In this document: positions 6,430 through 8,198 of the stretch, piece by piece | Layout: the number at the start of each line of letters is the position of its first letter | Position numbering within the stretch: position 1 is the stretch's first letter | DNA from: an uncultured Eubacterium sp. | GTDB taxonomy: Bacteria; Bacillota; Clostridia; Lachnospirales; Lachnospiraceae | Length of the DNA stretch: 8,198 bases | NCBI GenBank assembly: GCA_910579075.1 | Contig: CAJTSV010000137.1 | Location: forward strand, 265-8,462 | Direction: 5' to 3' | Made by a program: the position numbers and the translations under genes | Notes under the pieces: generated by a model | What the model was told of the DNA's origin: nothing | What the model saw: the letters and a program-made list of their open reading frames with translations, nothing else | The model's database searches: none

Positions 6430-6894
6430 TCATGGGAAGCTTCGAACTTGCAGGAAATTCTCGGGGAAAACATGGGTGTTGTTTCGCTTCCGACCTATAC
6501 GCTGAATGGGGAAGAAAAGCAGATGTACTCCTATGCAGGCTCGAAGGTTGTCGGCGTGAATGCGAAATCAAAGCATATGGTGGCATCGATTCAGCTGGCG
6601 ATTTACCTGGGCTCGGCAGAAGCACAGAAGCTGCGCTATGAGCTGGAAACGGTGGTGCCGTGCAATATCGAGCTGTTAGAACAGGGGGACATTGCCGCGG
6701 ATGAGCTGGTCAATGCCCAGAACGATACGTTTAACAATACTTCCATCCTGCAGCCGACGGTCGGCAGAATGTCAAACTGCTGGACTCCGGTGGAAAACAT
6801 GGGCAAGGGAATCCGCAACAAGACGATTACGCATGATAATGCGGCGGAACAGACAGAAGCGATGAACGAAGCCATGAACAGTGACGGCATTTAA
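6388..6894 (+). pseudogene. Sugar ABC transporter solute-binding protein (MalE type), 5'-truncated
   Basis: Only the C-terminal 155 or so residues of a MalE-type extracellular sugar-binding protein remain; the family is usually over 400 residues with a lipoprotein signal. Recognisable parts are SWEASNLQEILGENMGVVSL, KQMYSYAGSKVVGVNA (the YAGSKxxGVN block of this subfamily), AIYLGSAEAQKLRYE, and the tail WTPVENMGKGIRNKTITHDN (residues 131-150). Homology begins at about 6427; the first dozen codons of the open frame (6388-6426) are antisense LacI sequence. Signal peptide, N-lobe and promoter are gone. A TTG at 6388 with AGGAGG at 6375-6380 could by chance start a cytoplasmic fragment, but it could not serve transport. 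It is followed after 27 bases by the permease gene, the normal order in this operon type. Confidence 0.85.
6426..6441. repeat. Short inverted repeat at the gene-fusion point
   Basis: AGCTTC (6426-6431) and GAAGCT (6436-6441) form a perfect 6-bp inverted repeat around the four bases ATGG. It lies where LacI-like sequence ends and binding-protein sequence begins. It may have helped the rearrangement or may simply be part of the binding-protein gene. Confidence 0.5.
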
Positions 6895-6921
6895 CAGGAT
6901 AGCAGGGGATGAGGTGAGAAT

Positions 6922-8052
6922 ATGGGATTATTTGATAAAAAGGTAAATGATTTTCCGTCTCCTTATACGGTGGTGGCAGCCGTCAGGGAAGGGGGAACGG
7001 AAACAAAGCTTTCGATGCTTGTCATGGGGCTTGGCAATATCGTACATAAGCAGGCGGTGAAAGGAGCGCTTATCAGGCAGAGTGCCTGGACAGACAGGGG
7101 AAGCATGTCAATACCTTTGCCGAGGATTTAAAGACGTTCCTGCACGAAAATGTCCAGAAGCTTTTGATGACGCCGCCGCTTATTTTTATTTTCGGGCTTA
7201 CGGTACTGCCGCTTGTATTTATGATATGCATGGCGTTTACCAATTACAGCAAGCTTGACAATCATCTCGTGCTGTTTGACTGGGTCGGGCTGGAAAATTT
7301 CCGCACGCTGTCTGATTCGAACAGCATTTTGGGAAGCACGTTCTGGTCGGTGCTGGCATGGACGGTAATCTGGGCATTTTTTGCAACCTTTTCGAACTAT
7401 ATTTTCGGAATGATTCTGGCGATGGTCATTAACCGCCCGGGCACAAAGGCAAAATCATTCTGGCGGTTCTGCTTTGTACTTTCCTGTGCCGTGCCGTCGT
7501 TTGTGTCACTGTTAATCATGCGCACGATGCTGCAGCCGGATGGGGCTGTCAATGTGCTGCTGCGCAATCTGGGGCTGGATTGCTTCCGACAGCTCGCTGC
7601 CGTTTTTTACGGATTCGCTCTGGGCGAAGGTGACCATTATTGTGATAAATATCTGGGTGGGCGTGCCTTATACGCTGTTACAGTTAACGGGTGTTTTGCA
7701 GAATATTCCGGGAGAGCTGTATGAAGCGGCAAAGATAGACGGTGCAAACACGGTGCAGATTTTTTCCAAAATCACGCTGCCGCTCAGCAAGCCGGTCATT
7801 GTCTATACCGTGCTGACAGCATTTATCGGGCCATGGGTGGATTTTATTTTTGCGAAGGTTATCTGCCGCGCGAATGCGGATTATTATACGGTGGCTATCG
7901 GGCTTTGGAGAATGCTGGAAAAAGAGTACATTGATAACTGGTATACGAGTTTCGCGGCTGGTGCAGTGCTCATTTCTATACCGATTGCAATTTTGTTTAT
8001 GTTCTTGCAAAAGTATTATGTGGATGGAATGTCAGGGGCAGTGAAAGGGTAG
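6922..8052 (+). pseudogene. Sugar ABC transporter permease (MalF type), broken by a deletion and a frameshift
   Basis: Three pieces in two frames make up a MalF-type inner-membrane permease. Piece 1 (6922 to about 7064) starts at ATG 6922 behind GAGGTGAG (6911-6918) and gives the family N-terminus MGLFDKKVNDFPSPYTVVA, then KLSMLVMGLGNIVHKQAVKG. The next frame resumes at about 7065 with SAYQAECLDRQGKHVNTFAE and MTPPLIFIFGLTVLPL; the first one or two membrane helices between them (perhaps 90 codons) are missing. The original frame stops at 7129-7131. Piece 2 runs through LLRNLGL to about 7577, where one extra G shifts the frame. Piece 3 (to TAG 8050-8052) contains the EAA loop EAAKIDGANTVQIFSKITLP that docks on the ATPase. 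No single frame makes a complete permease. The expected MalG partner is not found in the remaining 146 bases. Confidence 0.88.
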
Positions 8053-8063
8053 TTTTTTTGTGG

Positions 8064-8099
8064 GAAAAAGGGATGCTGCTGGGCGGTGTTCCTTTTTTC
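8064..8099 (+). terminator. Weak hairpin after the permease remnant, possible terminator
   Basis: GAAAAAGGGA (8064-8073) can pair with TCCTTTTTTC (8090-8099) over ten pairs, including one G-T, around a 16-base loop. The stem carries its own A and T tracts, but it has few G-C pairs and no T-run follows it. It begins 12 bases after the permease stop, where a terminator would be expected. It could act in either direction or not at all. Confidence 0.25.
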
Positions 8100-8100
8100 T

Positions 8101-8198
8101 GGCAGTGGGGGAAGAAATGTGTGAATTCGCCGCACGCCGGAGTGGAAGCTGGCAGATTTTATGGCGGTGGGGAGGAATATGTGAATTCGCCGCACGCC
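8101..8198. repeat. Direct repeat with 60-bp period, running off the window
   Basis: The 19-mer TGTGAATTCGCCGCACGCC is present exactly at 8120-8138 and 8180-8198, 60 bp apart. Similarity extends leftward imperfectly, since both copies are preceded by TTTT, a TGGC[AG]GTGGGG block and an A/G-rich stretch, giving units of about 45 bp. The last copy ends at the window edge, so more copies may follow. The period is a multiple of three, and both strands stay open through it, so translation cannot be judged from this alone. An intergenic tandem or dispersed repeat that replaced or precedes the missing MalG gene is the simplest reading. Confidence 0.7.

Noticed and set aside
8120..8198. CRISPR array
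   Set aside because: Only two 19-bp units are visible, shorter than usual CRISPR repeats. The interval between them resembles the flank of the first copy rather than unique spacer sequence, and no cas gene is present.

Overview
The window looks like Clostridia, most probably a gut Lachnospiraceae. I base this on roughly 50% G+C, purine-rich ribosome-binding sites in front of nearly every gene, two uses of TTG as a start codon, and the style of the protein sequences. This placement is inference from sequence character, not from a database match.

The left two thirds (318-5096) is one intact plus-strand operon: an ECF-type RNA polymerase sigma factor, a six-helix membrane protein with a cytoplasmic head, an ABC ATPase, a possible 34-codon micro-gene, and two large ABC-2-like membrane proteins. 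Each of the two has one N-terminal helix, a long extracytoplasmic region, and a C-terminal helix bundle. The layout suggests a self-regulated exporter, with the sigma factor controlling the operon, the first membrane protein a candidate signal transducer or anti-sigma partner, and the ATPase driving the paired permeases. The substrate cannot be told from sequence.

Next comes a compact, AT-richer yefM-yoeB toxin-antitoxin module (5106-5695). It has its own consensus promoter (TTGACA, 17-bp spacer, TACAAT) and two TGTACA operator cores exactly 12 bp apart, the arrangement known for YefM-YoeB autoregulation.

The right third (5704-8052) is the wreck of a MalE/MalF-type sugar ABC transporter locus. 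A minus-strand LacI-family regulator and a plus-strand solute-binding protein have both lost their 5' ends and are fused head to head near 6413-6430, so the DNA-binding domain, the divergent promoter region, the signal peptide and the N-lobe are gone. The following MalF-type permease carries an out-of-frame internal deletion near 7065 and a one-base frameshift near 7577. No MalG follows. The window instead ends in a 60-bp-period direct repeat (8101-8198) that runs off the edge.

The points most worth a second look are the micro-gene tiled between the ATPase and first permease, the sigma/membrane-protein/exporter operon itself, the head-to-head deletion scar, and the terminal repeat.
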